A stretch of 48,300 nt of DNA from Streptomyces sp. CB01881 (GCF_002953255.1 NZ_CP026498.1:4706003-4754302); one strand, 5' to 3'; positions 15,298-23,658 are shown, counted from the stretch's first letter. A program made the numbers and translations. The notes: generated by a model not told the origin, from the sequence alone.

Positions 15298-16560
15298 ATG
15301 AACGCATCGCCCTTGGCCGCCGAGCCGTTCCCCGCCCCGCAGCCCCGGACCGAGGACGAGCGCACCCTGCTCGTCAAGGTGTTCGGCAAGGACCGCCCCG
15401 GCATCACCGCCGGCCTCTTCGCCACCCTGGCCGGGTTCGGTGTCGACGTGATCGACATCGAGCAGGTCGTCACCCGTGGCCGGATAACGCTGTGCGCCCT
15501 GGTGACCCCGCCGGCCGGCGGCGCCCCCGGTGCGGAGGGCGAGCTGCGCTCCACCGTGCACCGCTGGGCCGAGGAGCAGAAGCTCCAGGCCGAGATCATC
15601 TCCGGCATCGGCGACAACCGGCCGCGCCGCGAGGGCCGCTCGCACGTCACCGTGCTCGGCCACCCGCTGACCGCCTCCGCCGTCTCCGCGCTCACCTCCC
15701 GCATCACCGCCTCGGGCGGCAACATCGACCGCGTCTTCCGGCTGGCCAAGTACCCGGTGACCGCGGTCGAGCTCGCCGTCTCGGGTGTCGCCACCGACGA
15801 GCTGCGCGCCGGGCTGGCCCAGGAGGCGGCCACCCAGCGGGTGGACATCGCCGTCGTCGCGGCCGGGCTGGAGCGCCGGGCGAAGCGGCTGATCGTGATG
15901 GACGTCGACTCGACCCTGATCCAGGACGAGGTGATCGAGCTGTTCGCCGCCCACGCGGGCTGCGAGGAGGAGGTCGCCGAGGTGACGGCCGCGGCGATGC
16001 GCGGCGAGCTGGACTTCGCCGAGTCGCTGCGGGCCCGGGTGGCGCTGCTGGCCGGCCTGGACGCCGCCGTGACCGAGAAGGTGCGCGCGGAGGTCCGGTT
16101 CACGCCGGGGGCGCGCACCCTGATCCGGACGCTCCAGCGGCTGGGCTTCCAGGTCGCGGTGGTCTCCGGCGGGTTCACCCAGGTCACCGACCACCTGGTG
16201 GAGCAGCTGGGGCTGGACTACGCGGCCGCCAACACCCTGGAGGTGGTGGACGGGAAGTTCACCGGCCGGGTCGTCGGCGAGATCGTGGACCGGGCCGGCA
16301 AGGCCCGCTGGCTCGCCCGCTTCGCCGAGCAGGCCAAGGTGCCGCTGGAGCAGACGGTGGCGATCGGTGACGGCGCCAACGACCTCGACATGCTGAACGC
16401 GGCCGGGCTGGGCGTGGCCTTCAACGCCAAGCCGGTGGTGCGGGAGGCCGCCGACACCGCGGTGAACGTGCCCTTCCTGGACACCGTCCTCTACCTGCTG
16501 GGCATCACCCGCGAAGAGGTCGAGGCGGCCGACGTGCTGCACGGCACTCCGACGGAGTAG
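15298..16560 (+). CDS. serB: Phosphoserine phosphatase with ACT domains
   Basis: A 420-aa enzyme catalysing the last step of serine synthesis (O-phosphoserine to serine). Two tandem ACT-like regulatory domains precede the catalytic part: ~22-100 (LLVKVFGKDRPGITAGLFA) and ~115-190 (VTVLGHPLTASAVSAL). The HAD hydrolase domain has motif I MDVDSTLIQDE (D202, D204), motif II VVSGGF, and motif IV AIGDGANDLDM. This is the long actinobacterial SerB form. ATG 15298 is preferred, with GGGAGG 5 nt upstream; an in-frame GTG at 15286 is possible. The tandem ACT domains suggest serine feedback control (family knowledge). Closed by a strong hairpin shared with the convergent phosphatase gene. Confidence 0.95.
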   Translation: MNASPLAAEPFPAPQPRTEDERTLLVKVFGKDRPGITAGLFATLAGFGVDVIDIEQVVTRGRITLCALVTPPAGGAPGAEGELRSTVHRWAEEQKLQAEIISGIGDNRPRREGRSHVTVLGHPLTASAVSALTSRITASGGNIDRVFRLAKYPVTAVELAVSGVATDELRAGLAQEAATQRVDIAVVAAGLERRAKRLIVMDVDSTLIQDEVIELFAAHAGCEEEVAEVTAAAMRGELDFAESLRARVALLAGLDAAVTEKVRAEVRFTPGARTLIRTLQRLGFQVAVVSGGFTQVTDHLVEQLGLDYAAANTLEVVDGKFTGRVVGEIVDRAGKARWLARFAEQAKVPLEQTVAIGDGANDLDMLNAAGLGVAFNAKPVVREAADTAVNVPFLDTVLYLLGITREEVEAADVLHGTPTE

Positions 16561-16572
16561 CTCCCGCAGGGG

Positions 16573-16611
16573 CGTGAGGGGCGCGGGGACATCGTCCCCG
16601 CGCCCCTCACG
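16573..16611. terminator. Bidirectional terminator serB / phosphatase
   Basis: Perfect 18-bp stem (16573-16590 with 16594-16611), 3-nt loop, between two convergent stops. Confidence 0.9.
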
Positions 16612-16620
16612 TGCATCCGG

Positions 16621-17148
16621 TCAGTCCTGCGGGGTGTGGTACGAGACCAGCTCGGCCACGCCCGGCTCGACGCCCTTCCACGAGCCGCTGAAGCTGAGGA
16701 CGGCGATCGCGGCGGTCGGGAACCCGCCCAGCCGCAGCCGCTCCAGCGCGTCCCGGTCGCCCTCGTCCCCGGCCAGCACCTGGGTCAGCCCGAGCACGCC
16801 GGGGTTGTGGCCGACCAGTACCAGATCGGCGTACTCCTCCGGGGTCTCCTGGAGGACGGTGATGATCTCGCCGGGGCTGGCCTCGTAGACCCGGTCCTCG
16901 TACACGGTCTTCCGGGAGCGCTTCGGCAGCTCGTGCGCGGCGAGCTTCCACGTCTCCCGGGTGCGCAGGGCCGTGGAGCAGAGCACGTAGTCGGGGTTGA
17001 TGCCGGAGTCGGCGAGCCAACGACCGGCGTCCGGGGCCTGGTGACGGCCCCGGTCGGCCAGCGGCCGCTCGTGGTCGTCGACGCCGTTGGGCCAGTCGGC
17101 CTTGGCATGGCGGAGAACGATGATCCTGCGGGGCGTGTCGGCGCTCAT
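16621..17148 (-). CDS. SixA-like histidine phosphatase
   Basis: A 175-aa protein of the histidine phosphatase (phosphoglycerate mutase-like) superfamily, SixA branch. The catalytic LRHAKADW motif has Arg13-His14; later residues include a CSTALRTRETW segment (second Arg) and LVLVGHNPGVL (second catalytic His). SixA dephosphorylates phosphohistidine on signalling proteins in E. coli; the substrate here is unknown. ATG 17148 is used; the in-frame TTG at 17157 adds only three residues. No clear Shine-Dalgarno is visible, so it may be leaderless. Confidence 0.88.
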   Translation of the reverse strand: MSADTPRRIIVLRHAKADWPNGVDDHERPLADRGRHQAPDAGRWLADSGINPDYVLCSTALRTRETWKLAAHELPKRSRKTVYEDRVYEASPGEIITVLQETPEEYADLVLVGHNPGVLGLTQVLAGDEGDRDALERLRLGGFPTAAIAVLSFSGSWKGVEPGVAELVSYHTPQD

Positions 17149-17174
17149 ACCCAGCAAGCTTGGCAGAAAAGCCG

Positions 17175-17196
17175 CCGGGGGGCGCGACGCCCCCGG
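17175..17196 (-). terminator. Hairpin downstream of the MFS/SGM_5486 transcript
   Basis: GC-rich arms 17175-17184 and 17188-17196 with a 3-nt loop and one bulged G. It lies 199 nt past the micropeptide stop and just upstream of the SixA-like gene, a plausible insulator. Confidence 0.45.
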
Positions 17197-17261
17197 TTGC
17201 CGCCACCCTCAGGAGTGGAGGGTGCCATCATGCGGCGTTCGCCGGGGCTTCCCGTGCCGGC

Positions 17262-17299
17262 CAACGGCAGGTCGCCGGGTGGTCAACGGCAGGTCGCCG
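17262..17299. repeat. Two 16-bp direct repeats, 22-bp period
   Basis: CAACGGCAGGTCGCCG occurs at 17262-17277 and 17284-17299, within the 246-bp non-coding stretch between the SixA-like gene and the micropeptide. I see no gene in this stretch. Confidence 0.85.
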
Positions 17300-17394
17300 A
17301 ACGATCGGGCGCAGGTGCCCGGCGGTCGGCCCGGGGCCACCGGACGGCCGCGCGAAGGTCGCCGCCGCCGGCCGGCCGGGTTCCGGGGCGGACG

Positions 17395-17517
17395 TCAGCC
17401 GAGGTTCTTGGCGATGCTGGCGACGATGATCAGCAGGACGACGATGCCGGCGATCGCCGCGGCGAGCTGGCCGAGCTTCTTGTGGCCGTCGGTGGGGTTC
17501 GGTTCGAGTACGGGCAT
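17395..17517 (-). CDS. SGM_5486-family transporter-associated micropeptide
   Basis: A 40-aa peptide beginning MPVLEPNPTDGHKKLGQ, followed by one hydrophobic helix (~19-36, AAAIAGIVVLLIIVASIA) and ending KNLG. This matches the streptomycete SGM_5486 family of ~35-40-residue membrane peptides that sit next to CynX/NimT-type MFS transporters; the annotation 'transporter-associated' is by neighbourhood, not by experiment that I know of. ATG 17517 follows GGGAGAA. It lies 95 bp downstream of the MFS gene on the same strand and is likely co-transcribed. It may stabilise or regulate the transporter in the membrane (inference). Confidence 0.85.
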   Translation of the reverse strand: MPVLEPNPTDGHKKLGQLAAAIAGIVVLLIIVASIAKNLG

Positions 17518-17612
17518 GACCGGATTCTCCCACCCCGGCCATGCCCGCCGGGAACCGGCCCCTCGGGACGGTCATCCCTCGGACCCGCCCGTCGTCCGTC
17601 GTCCGTCGTCCG

Positions 17613-18899
17613 TCAGGCCTTGGCGGGGGCGGCAGGGCGCACCGCCTCGTCCTCGATGTGCCGGGCCAGCGCCGCCCGCAGGCCGAACAGCATCTGCGGC
17701 ACCAGCAGCAGTGCGAGGAAGCCCAGCGGCAGGTACCAGTCGCCGGTGGCCTGGTACAGACGGCCGATCAGGATCGGGCCGGGGATGGAGATCAGGTAGC
17801 CGACGCCCTGGGCGAAGGCGGAGAGCTGGGCCACGCCGCCGGCGGTCCGGGCGCGCAGGCCGATCATGGTGAGCACCAGCGGGAACGCGCAGTTGGACAG
17901 ACCCACCAGGGTCGCCCAGACCCACGGCGCGGCGGCCGGGGCGAGGGCCAGGCCGGCGTACCCGGCGATGCCGCAGGAGGCGAGCACCACCACGAAGAGC
18001 CGCTGGTCGCCGCGGCGGGCGGCGAGGTTGGGCAGCACGAAGGAGACCGGGACGCCGATCACCATGGTCAGCGCCAGCAGCACCCCGGAGGCGCCCTCGG
18101 AGACGCCGGCGTCCTGGAAGATCTTCGGCAGCCAGCCCATCACCACGTACGCGCCGGTGGCCTGGAGGCCGAAGAAGCAGGCCATCGCCCACGCCGTCCG
18201 GCTGCGGGTGATCGGCAGCCGGTCGGTGGCGGCACCACCGCCGGCCCGCTCGCCGCGCTCGCGCCTGAACACCAGGACCGCCACCCAGAGCAGCAGCGCG
18301 AGCCCGGCGAGCCCGGCCCAGACCCCCAGGCCGACCCGCCAGTCGCCGCCGAGCGCGCTGGTCAGCGGCACGGTGACGGCCGCGGCGAGCGAGGTGCCCG
18401 CCGACAGCGACATGGAGTACAGGCCGATCATCGGACCGACCTTCTCCGGGAAGTACCGCTTGATCACCACCGGGATGAGCACGTTGGAGACCGCCACGCC
18501 CGCCAGCGCCAGCGCGGTGAGCAGCAGGAAGACCGCCGTCCCGCCGGCGAACGAGCGGGCCAGCACGCCCGCGGTGATCGCACCCAGGCCGGCGGTGATC
18601 ACGGCGATCGGGCCGAGCCGCCGGGCCATGCCGGGCGCGGCGAAGCCGAAGAGCGCGAAGCAGAGCGAGGGGACGGCGGTGAGCAGGCCGGCCACCGTCG
18701 GGTTCATCCCGAGGTCGGCGCGGACCTGGTCGAGCAGCGGCCCGAGGCTGGTGACGACGGGGCGGAGGTTGAAGGCGGCGGCGGCGATCGCGACGGCGAA
18801 GAGCCAGCCGAGGTACCTGCTCCGGGGTGAACGCGGCTGCTCGGTCTGCGGCCGGACCCCGGCGCGCGGGGCGGTGGTGGTGTCTGCTGCGGAAGGCAT
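17613..18899 (-). CDS. CynX/NimT-type MFS transporter
   Basis: A 428-aa membrane protein with 12 predicted helices. The opening GWLFAVAIAAAAFNLRPVVTSLGPLLDQVR is the hallmark of the CynX/NimT (cyanate/2-nitroimidazole) MFS branch; the middle loop (RRERGERAGGGAATDR) divides two six-helix halves. Substrate unknown. ATG 18899 is chosen: a TATGAT -10 (minus strand 18912-18907) sits about 7 bp upstream, implying a leaderless mRNA, although ATG 18908 is in frame. A perfect palindrome (18905-18921) overlaps that -10, and a FadR/GntR regulator is divergently encoded, so repression by that regulator is the likely control. Confidence 0.9.
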   Translation of the reverse strand: MPSAADTTTAPRAGVRPQTEQPRSPRSRYLGWLFAVAIAAAAFNLRPVVTSLGPLLDQVRADLGMNPTVAGLLTAVPSLCFALFGFAAPGMARRLGPIAVITAGLGAITAGVLARSFAGGTAVFLLLTALALAGVAVSNVLIPVVIKRYFPEKVGPMIGLYSMSLSAGTSLAAAVTVPLTSALGGDWRVGLGVWAGLAGLALLLWVAVLVFRRERGERAGGGAATDRLPITRSRTAWAMACFFGLQATGAYVVMGWLPKIFQDAGVSEGASGVLLALTMVIGVPVSFVLPNLAARRGDQRLFVVVLASCGIAGYAGLALAPAAAPWVWATLVGLSNCAFPLVLTMIGLRARTAGGVAQLSAFAQGVGYLISIPGPILIGRLYQATGDWYLPLGFLALLLVPQMLFGLRAALARHIEDEAVRPAAPAKA

Positions 18900-18904
18900 G
18901 GGCG

Positions 18905-18921
18905 CCATCATAGAATGATGG
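18905..18921. promoter_or_regulatory. Candidate FadR/GntR operator over the MFS promoter
   Basis: CCATCAT-AGA-ATGATGG, a perfect 7-bp inverted repeat with 3-bp centre, covering the TATGAT -10 of the MFS gene. A dimeric winged-helix regulator encoded 143 bp away is the obvious candidate ligand. Confidence 0.6.
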
Positions 18922-19063
18922 GATGAATTAGCGCACCTTGGAATTGGCATGATGTCCCGGCCCCCCGAAACACCGTCCGACCCCGTAGCACCGCCCGCCG
19001 AACGCCAACCCACCCACCGGCCGCCGCCCCCACCGTCGCCGACCGAAGCCGCAAGGAGTCCCC

Positions 19064-19738
19064 GTGGCGCTGTCCTCACCGAGGCGCACCCCGCTGTCCG
19101 ACCAGGTGATCGCGCAGCTGCGCGCCCAGATCACCTCGGGCGAGTGGCCCGTCGGCTCGCGCATCCCCACCGAGGCCTCCCTGGTCGAGCAGCTCGGCGT
19201 CGCCCGCAACACCGTCCGCGAGGCCGTCCGCGCCCTCGCCCACAACGGCCTGCTGGACATCCGCCAGGGCTCGGGGACCTACGTCCTCGCCACCAGCGAG
19301 CTGGCCGGGGTCATGCACCGCCGCTTCGCCGACGCCGACCAGGCCCAGGTCGCCGAGCTCCGGATCACCCTGGAGACCTCCGCCGCCGGCCTGGCCGCCA
19401 CCCGCCGCACCGACCGCGACCTCGCCCTGCTCGACGCGACCCTCGCCCGCCGCGAGGAGGCCTGGCAGTCCGGCGACGCCGAGGACTTCGTCCAGGCCGA
19501 CGCCGCCTTCCACCAGGCCGTCGTCGCCGCCGCCCACAACGACGTCCTCGCCGCCCTCTACGCCGACCTCGGCGAGGTCACCCGCGCCCACCTGCGCCAC
19601 GACGTCGGCCCCGAGCTGATCGCCGAGCGCTACCTCGGCCACGACGAGATCCTCGACGCCATCCGCGCCGGCGACTCCCAGCGCGCCTCCGTCGAAGCCG
19701 GCCGGGCCATCGGCGCCTGCGCCCCCACCGACTCCTGA
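19064..19738 (+). CDS. FadR/GntR-family (FCD domain) transcriptional regulator
   Basis: A 224-aa regulator. The N-terminal winged helix at 1-75 has PLSDQVIAQLRAQITSGEWPVGSRIPTE, LGVARNTVREAVRALAHNGLLDIRQGSGTYV (key motif VARNTVREAVRAL). The C-terminal all-helical FCD effector domain (~90-215) has the metal-binding-type Asp/His residues in DAAFHQAV and YLGHDEIL. GTG 19064 follows AAGGAG. It is divergent from the CynX-type MFS gene and probably controls it through the palindrome at 18905-18921; the ligand may be the transporter substrate. A strong hairpin follows. Confidence 0.92.
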   Translation: MALSSPRRTPLSDQVIAQLRAQITSGEWPVGSRIPTEASLVEQLGVARNTVREAVRALAHNGLLDIRQGSGTYVLATSELAGVMHRRFADADQAQVAELRITLETSAAGLAATRRTDRDLALLDATLARREEAWQSGDAEDFVQADAAFHQAVVAAAHNDVLAALYADLGEVTRAHLRHDVGPELIAERYLGHDEILDAIRAGDSQRASVEAGRAIGACAPTDS

Positions 19739-19743
19739 CCCCG

Positions 19744-19775
19744 GGGGCCGGGGCCCGACCCCGGGCCCCGGCCCC
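19744..19775 (+). terminator. Terminator of the FadR/GntR gene
   Basis: A 14-bp perfect GC stem (19744-19757 with 19762-19775) and 4-nt loop, 5 nt past the stop codon. Confidence 0.85.
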
Positions 19776-20084
19776 ACCGGCCGACGACCCGCACGGCGGC
19801 ACCAGCTCCCGTCACCCCGGCCGGCACGGCGGCCACCCACCACCCCCGGCCGGCCAGGACCTCGCCGCCGGAGTCCCGCCCTCGACGTCTGCGCGATCCA
19901 CTCGTCACTCCCCGTGACAGGTCGGGCACAGGGCGCACCGACCGGCGGCGACGTGCGGGTGAGGGCCGTGGTCCCACGTGTACGGAAGGCCTTCCCGCGG
20001 CCGGGTTTTGACGTGCTAACGTCCCGTGGAAAAATTTGCCGGCGGTCAAGTGCCGGCCAAGAACGGGCAAAGCGGGGAGATTCG
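19776..20084 (+). promoter_or_regulatory. Upstream region of the WXG operon
   Basis: Non-coding. It contains a perfect 12-nt palindrome GGAAGGCCTTCC (19984-19995), then TTTTGACGTGCTAACGTC with an internal inverted repeat GACGT-gcta-ACGTC (20010-20023) and an A/T run (20030-20036). TTGACG at 20008 could be a -35; TAACGT at 20017-20022 could instead be a -10. GGGGAGA precedes the ATG at 20085. Confidence 0.5.
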
Positions 20085-20411
20085 ATGGCTGATCCGGACG
20101 CGAAGCCGGGCGGGGTTCCGACGCAGGTGTCGACGGGTGCGCTCGACAAGGCCGCCACCTCGCTGGACGGCATCGCCAACGACAGCACCGCCGCGGGCAA
20201 GGCGGCCGACGAGGGCACGGCGGCCGCGGCGACACAGCTGAGCGGGTGGGACACCGCGGGGGCGCTGCGCGGGGCACTGCAGGAGTGGCACGAGCAGGTC
20301 GCGCAGCTCAACGGGCGCCTCAACCAGGAGGCCGGGATGATGCGGCAGACCCACACCAACTACGTCAGCGTCGAGCACGGCATCGCGACGTCGTTCACCA
20401 AAGGGGCGTGA
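20085..20411 (+). CDS. WXG100/ESAT-6-like small protein
   Basis: A 108-aa, helical, Ala-rich protein without signal peptide or transmembrane helix. It has an SGWD motif (residues 53-56, QLSGWDTAG) in a turn between two predicted helices and a second tryptophan in LQEWHEQVAQLNGRL, as in WXG100 proteins secreted by type VII (ESX) systems, although the strict W-x-G is W-D-T here. Size fits the family. ATG 20085 has GGGGAGA upstream. The next gene begins 2 bp after its stop. A heterodimer with the N-terminus of the 722-aa protein is the natural prediction. No EccC ATPase or other ESX core gene is in the window. Confidence 0.6.
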   Translation: MADPDAKPGGVPTQVSTGALDKAATSLDGIANDSTAAGKAADEGTAAAATQLSGWDTAGALRGALQEWHEQVAQLNGRLNQEAGMMRQTHTNYVSVEHGIATSFTKGA

Positions 20412-20413
20412 GC

Positions 20414-22582
20414 ATGCTCGGGTTCGAAGACGTCATGAAGGCCGACCTGTCGGGGATGGCCAAGGCCGCCGCCGACTGGACCGAGATGGCCCGGAAGTAC
20501 GAGGCCGTCCAGCACCGGCTGGAGAACGAGGTGCTCTCGGTCACCGGCAACGGCGGTCTCTGGCTGGGCTCCACCGCTTCCGCCGCCAACCAGCACGTCC
20601 TGTTCACCAAGCAGCAGACCGTCGACGCGCAGACCGAGGCGAAGGCCGTCGCCTCGATCATCACCGACGCGCACGGCGACTTCGAGTCGGCGCAGAACAA
20701 GCTGAGGCAGACCGTCGAGGACGCCCGGAACGACGGCATGAAGGTGACCGGCACCGGCGCCGTCATGTTCGACGTCGGCGCTCTCGACCCCGCGACCAAG
20801 GCCGCCTACCGCCACGAGCCGGACTACCAGCGCGAGCGCAACGAGGCCGCCGGCAGGTGGGCCCAGAAGATCAAGGTGTACCTGGAGGAGGCCACCGCCG
20901 CCGACCAGCGGGCCGCCCTCAAGCTGCGCCGCGCGGCGAAGGTCGGCGACCTCGTCAACGAGTTCAACGGCCAGGCGGTGGGCGGCGGTGACGTCGCCGA
21001 CGGCAGGCGCGCCGCCGAGCTCGCCCAGCGGCTCAAGGACGGCGGCAAGCTCAGCCCGGAGGAGCTCGCCGAGCTCAACAACCTGATGAAGGCCGACTCG
21101 GGCAGTCCCGAGTACGGCCGGACCCTCCTGACCGCGCTCGGCCCGGAGGGCACCCTGCTGCTCGCCGACGAGCTGGAGCTGCGGATCAACGACCGGGGCG
21201 GCAAACTCAAGGGCGAGTACGGCGAGTTGCAGACCAACCTCGCCAACACCGTCGCCGGTGCCACCCGTGACCCGAAGAGCCCGTTCTACCAGGAGTTCCG
21301 CAAGGGCCTTCAGGAGGCCGGCGTCAAGAACATCAACAAGCGCCACTTCGGCGGCGGCGCGGAGCCGATCTACGGCTACCAGACCCTCGCCACCCTGCTC
21401 CAGCACGGGAACGCCGGGTACGGCAAGGAGTTCCTGAACGACCTCGGCACCGACATCGTCAACGCCGAACGGGGCGACAAGAACCGCTGGTCCTCGCACC
21501 AGTTCAACGGCCCGCGCCCGGACCTCGTGCACGACCCCGTCGACGGCGTGCTGAAGCTGATGGGCCAGAACCCCGAGGCCGCGACCATGTTCCTGGACCC
21601 GAAGTCGCCCGGCGCCGACGACCGGCTGAAGTACCTGCTGCGCGATCGCGAGTGGCCGACCTCGTACGTCAACACCCTGTACGGCCCGCCGATCATGGAC
21701 AAGACCACCCACCAGGCCGGGCTGGCCGCCGCGTTGGAGGCGGCCGCCACCGGCGACGTCCCCGGCGAGGGCACCCACCACGGCGGCCCGCACACCCCCG
21801 CGCAGGCCCGCGTGATGCAGGGCGCGATCGACGCGCTGGACGCGGACGGCAAGGGGGCCGAGGTCCACGAGGACCTGCGCCGGCCGCTGGCCGACGCCCT
21901 CTCGGACTACGTGGACGACACGCACCGGATCCTGAGCGAGCACGTCAGCAACGCCGCCCACGACGGGGCCTGGGAGGAGAACGGCGTCGGCCACCTCGGC
22001 GGCACCAGCGACCACCTGGTCCGGGTCATCCGCGGCGTCTCCGAGGAGCCCGAGGCGTACGCCACCCTCTACAACGCCGAGCGCGCCAAGTCCGCGGAGA
22101 TCATCTCCGGCCTGCCGGCCGACCCCCGGGTCAACGACGGCGACCGGACCCTGCCCGGCCAGCGGGTCGGCACCGCGCTCGGGGCGTACGACGCCGTCCG
22201 CTCGTCCGTCTTCCTGGACGAGAAGGACGACCGGATGGAGTGGGCCGACAAGACCGGCGAACTGGTCTCCTCGATCAGCGGCACCGCGACCGGCTTCATC
22301 CCCGAGGCCGGCGACGTCGTCGGCGGACTGGCCGACCAGGGGATCAACTCCTGGGTGGACCACGTCAAGGAGGAGGCCCAGCACAAGGGCAACCTGGACA
22401 CCTCCAACGGCCACCAGGCCGGCCTGACCCAGAGCAAGCAGATGGTCCTGGAGTGGGGCACCGACCACGGGTACGGCGAGAACGCGCAGATCGTCGACCA
22501 GATCTCGGCGTCCATGGACAACGGCCACGACACCGGGTACAACAACGCGGCGATCGCCCTCGGACGGAACGGTCAGAAGTGA
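20414..22582 (+). CDS. Large WXG/LXG-like protein of unknown function
   Basis: A 722-aa protein. Residues 1-115 are helical with GLWLGSTAS (about 49-57) as a W-x-G turn (LxWLG), like the targeting domain of large type VII substrates (LXG/WXG proteins). The rest is hydrophilic: LSPEELAELNNLMKADSGSPEYGRTLLTALGPEGTLLLADEL (~209-255, cited by its ends), a central region with many Asp/Gly, and a Gly/Asn-rich C-terminus. The middle resembles a family seen as DUF6571 in actinomycetes, but I am not certain. No signal peptide, no catalytic motif or toxin domain recognised. ATG 20414 lies 2 bp from the previous stop; the stop overlaps the start of the third gene (GTGA). Likely exported by an ESX-type machine encoded elsewhere (inference). 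Confidence 0.7.
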   Translation: MLGFEDVMKADLSGMAKAAADWTEMARKYEAVQHRLENEVLSVTGNGGLWLGSTASAANQHVLFTKQQTVDAQTEAKAVASIITDAHGDFESAQNKLRQTVEDARNDGMKVTGTGAVMFDVGALDPATKAAYRHEPDYQRERNEAAGRWAQKIKVYLEEATAADQRAALKLRRAAKVGDLVNEFNGQAVGGGDVADGRRAAELAQRLKDGGKLSPEELAELNNLMKADSGSPEYGRTLLTALGPEGTLLLADELELRINDRGGKLKGEYGELQTNLANTVAGATRDPKSPFYQEFRKGLQEAGVKNINKRHFGGGAEPIYGYQTLATLLQHGNAGYGKEFLNDLGTDIVNAERGDKNRWSSHQFNGPRPDLVHDPVDGVLKLMGQNPEAATMFLDPKSPGADDRLKYLLRDREWPTSYVNTLYGPPIMDKTTHQAGLAAALEAAATGDVPGEGTHHGGPHTPAQARVMQGAIDALDADGKGAEVHEDLRRPLADALSDYVDDTHRILSEHVSNAAHDGAWEENGVGHLGGTSDHLVRVIRGVSEEPEAYATLYNAERAKSAEIISGLPADPRVNDGDRTLPGQRVGTALGAYDAVRSSVFLDEKDDRMEWADKTGELVSSISGTATGFIPEAGDVVGGLADQGINSWVDHVKEEAQHKGNLDTSNGHQAGLTQSKQMVLEWGTDHGYGENAQIVDQISASMDNGHDTGYNNAAIALGRNGQK

Positions 22583-23646
22583 GCCCCTCCCGCCGAGCCC
22601 GGCGTGTGCTGCTGATCGTCGTCCCGGTCCTCGTCCTCGCCCTGGGGGCCGGCGGCTACGCGGCCTGGCGCTACACCGACCTCTTCACCCCGGACCGGCT
22701 CTGCGGGGGCGCCGTCGCGACCGGGGACGTGCAGAAGGTACTGGGCGGCGGGAGGGTGAGGGTCGTCGACAGCAGCTTCTCGAAGGACCGGTCCGACCCG
22801 CAGGCCGCCTGCATCATCGACGTCGGGGAGGGCGGCGGGACGACCGCCGAGCTCACGCTGCGGACCCACCGGGTCGACGCCCTCGACCGCGACGTCACGG
22901 TCGACCCGGGGATGTCCCAGCCCGACCGGGGACCGGTCGGCGCGTTCTCCAACGGCACCGGCTGGCTGATGCTGCCGCCCGGCTGCCGGCTGCCCGTCCG
23001 CGACCGTGACCGCCTGGCCGCCCGGGACGCCGACGTGCTCACCGCGGACGTGCGCCACCGCGGGAAGCCGGCCGACTGGCAGGACGCGCCCGCCAAGGAG
23101 ACCCCCTCGCCCGAGACCCGGGCGGCGCTCGCCCGGCTGGCCGCCGGGTTCGGGGCGACGGTCGCGAAGTCCTCCGGCTGCGGGGCGGCCGACGTGCCGG
23201 ACGTCCACCTGACGGCGGCCGGCACGTCCTGGCAGCCCGCCGTCGACGGGCAGCTCTGCGGCCTGCCGGGCGCGGGCACCGGTACCGGCGCCCAGGAGCT
23301 CGTCCAACGGGTCAGCGACCCGGCGGCGCCGATCCGGACCTGCTGGGTCTACAGCGGGACCCTGAACGAGCCCGCGATCCGGTTCACCAGCAGCACCGCG
23401 GCCCGGTACCCGGCGCTCGTGGCCGGGCCGGAGTCCCTCGGCAAGCCCCTGCCGGCGAGCTGGCGGGGCAAGGGCTCGGACAGCGTCGTGCTCGCCCCGT
23501 GCGGGAACGGCAACGTGTTCCTCCACCTGGCCGGGCGCGATCCGTACGTCGACCCTGCGGTCCCGACCCGCGACTCCCCGCTGTTCCGGTCCTGGGCCGA
23601 CGCCACCGGCACCGGCCTAGGCTGCGGACCCCTCACCCCGAGGTGA
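22579..23646 (+). CDS. Single-pass membrane protein of the WXG operon
   Basis: A 355-aa protein. A short basic N-terminus (VSPSRRARR) is followed by one transmembrane helix (~10-32, VLLIVVPVLVLALGAGGYAAW). The rest is predicted to lie outside the membrane: about 320 residues with nine cysteines (for example LCGG, ACII, PPGCRL, SSGCGAAD, QLCGLPG, RTCWVY, APCGNG, LGCGP) suggesting disulfides. It has no lipobox, so it is anchored by the helix. I recognise no domain; the cysteine spacing resembles actinobacterial sensor-like extracellular domains only loosely. GTG 22579 overlaps the upstream stop by 4 nt, so translation is coupled to the 722-aa protein and a common function at the envelope is likely. 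Confidence 0.7.
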   Translation: MSPSRRARRVLLIVVPVLVLALGAGGYAAWRYTDLFTPDRLCGGAVATGDVQKVLGGGRVRVVDSSFSKDRSDPQAACIIDVGEGGGTTAELTLRTHRVDALDRDVTVDPGMSQPDRGPVGAFSNGTGWLMLPPGCRLPVRDRDRLAARDADVLTADVRHRGKPADWQDAPAKETPSPETRAALARLAAGFGATVAKSSGCGAADVPDVHLTAAGTSWQPAVDGQLCGLPGAGTGTGAQELVQRVSDPAAPIRTCWVYSGTLNEPAIRFTSSTAARYPALVAGPESLGKPLPASWRGKGSDSVVLAPCGNGNVFLHLAGRDPYVDPAVPTRDSPLFRSWADATGTGLGCGPLTPR

Positions 23647-23658
23647 CCCGCACAGCAC

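Noticed and set aside
20414..22582. The 722-aa protein as a polymorphic LXG toxin with immunity gene
   Set aside because: No recognisable toxin domain at the C-terminus and the following gene encodes a membrane-anchored outer-domain protein rather than a small immunity protein.
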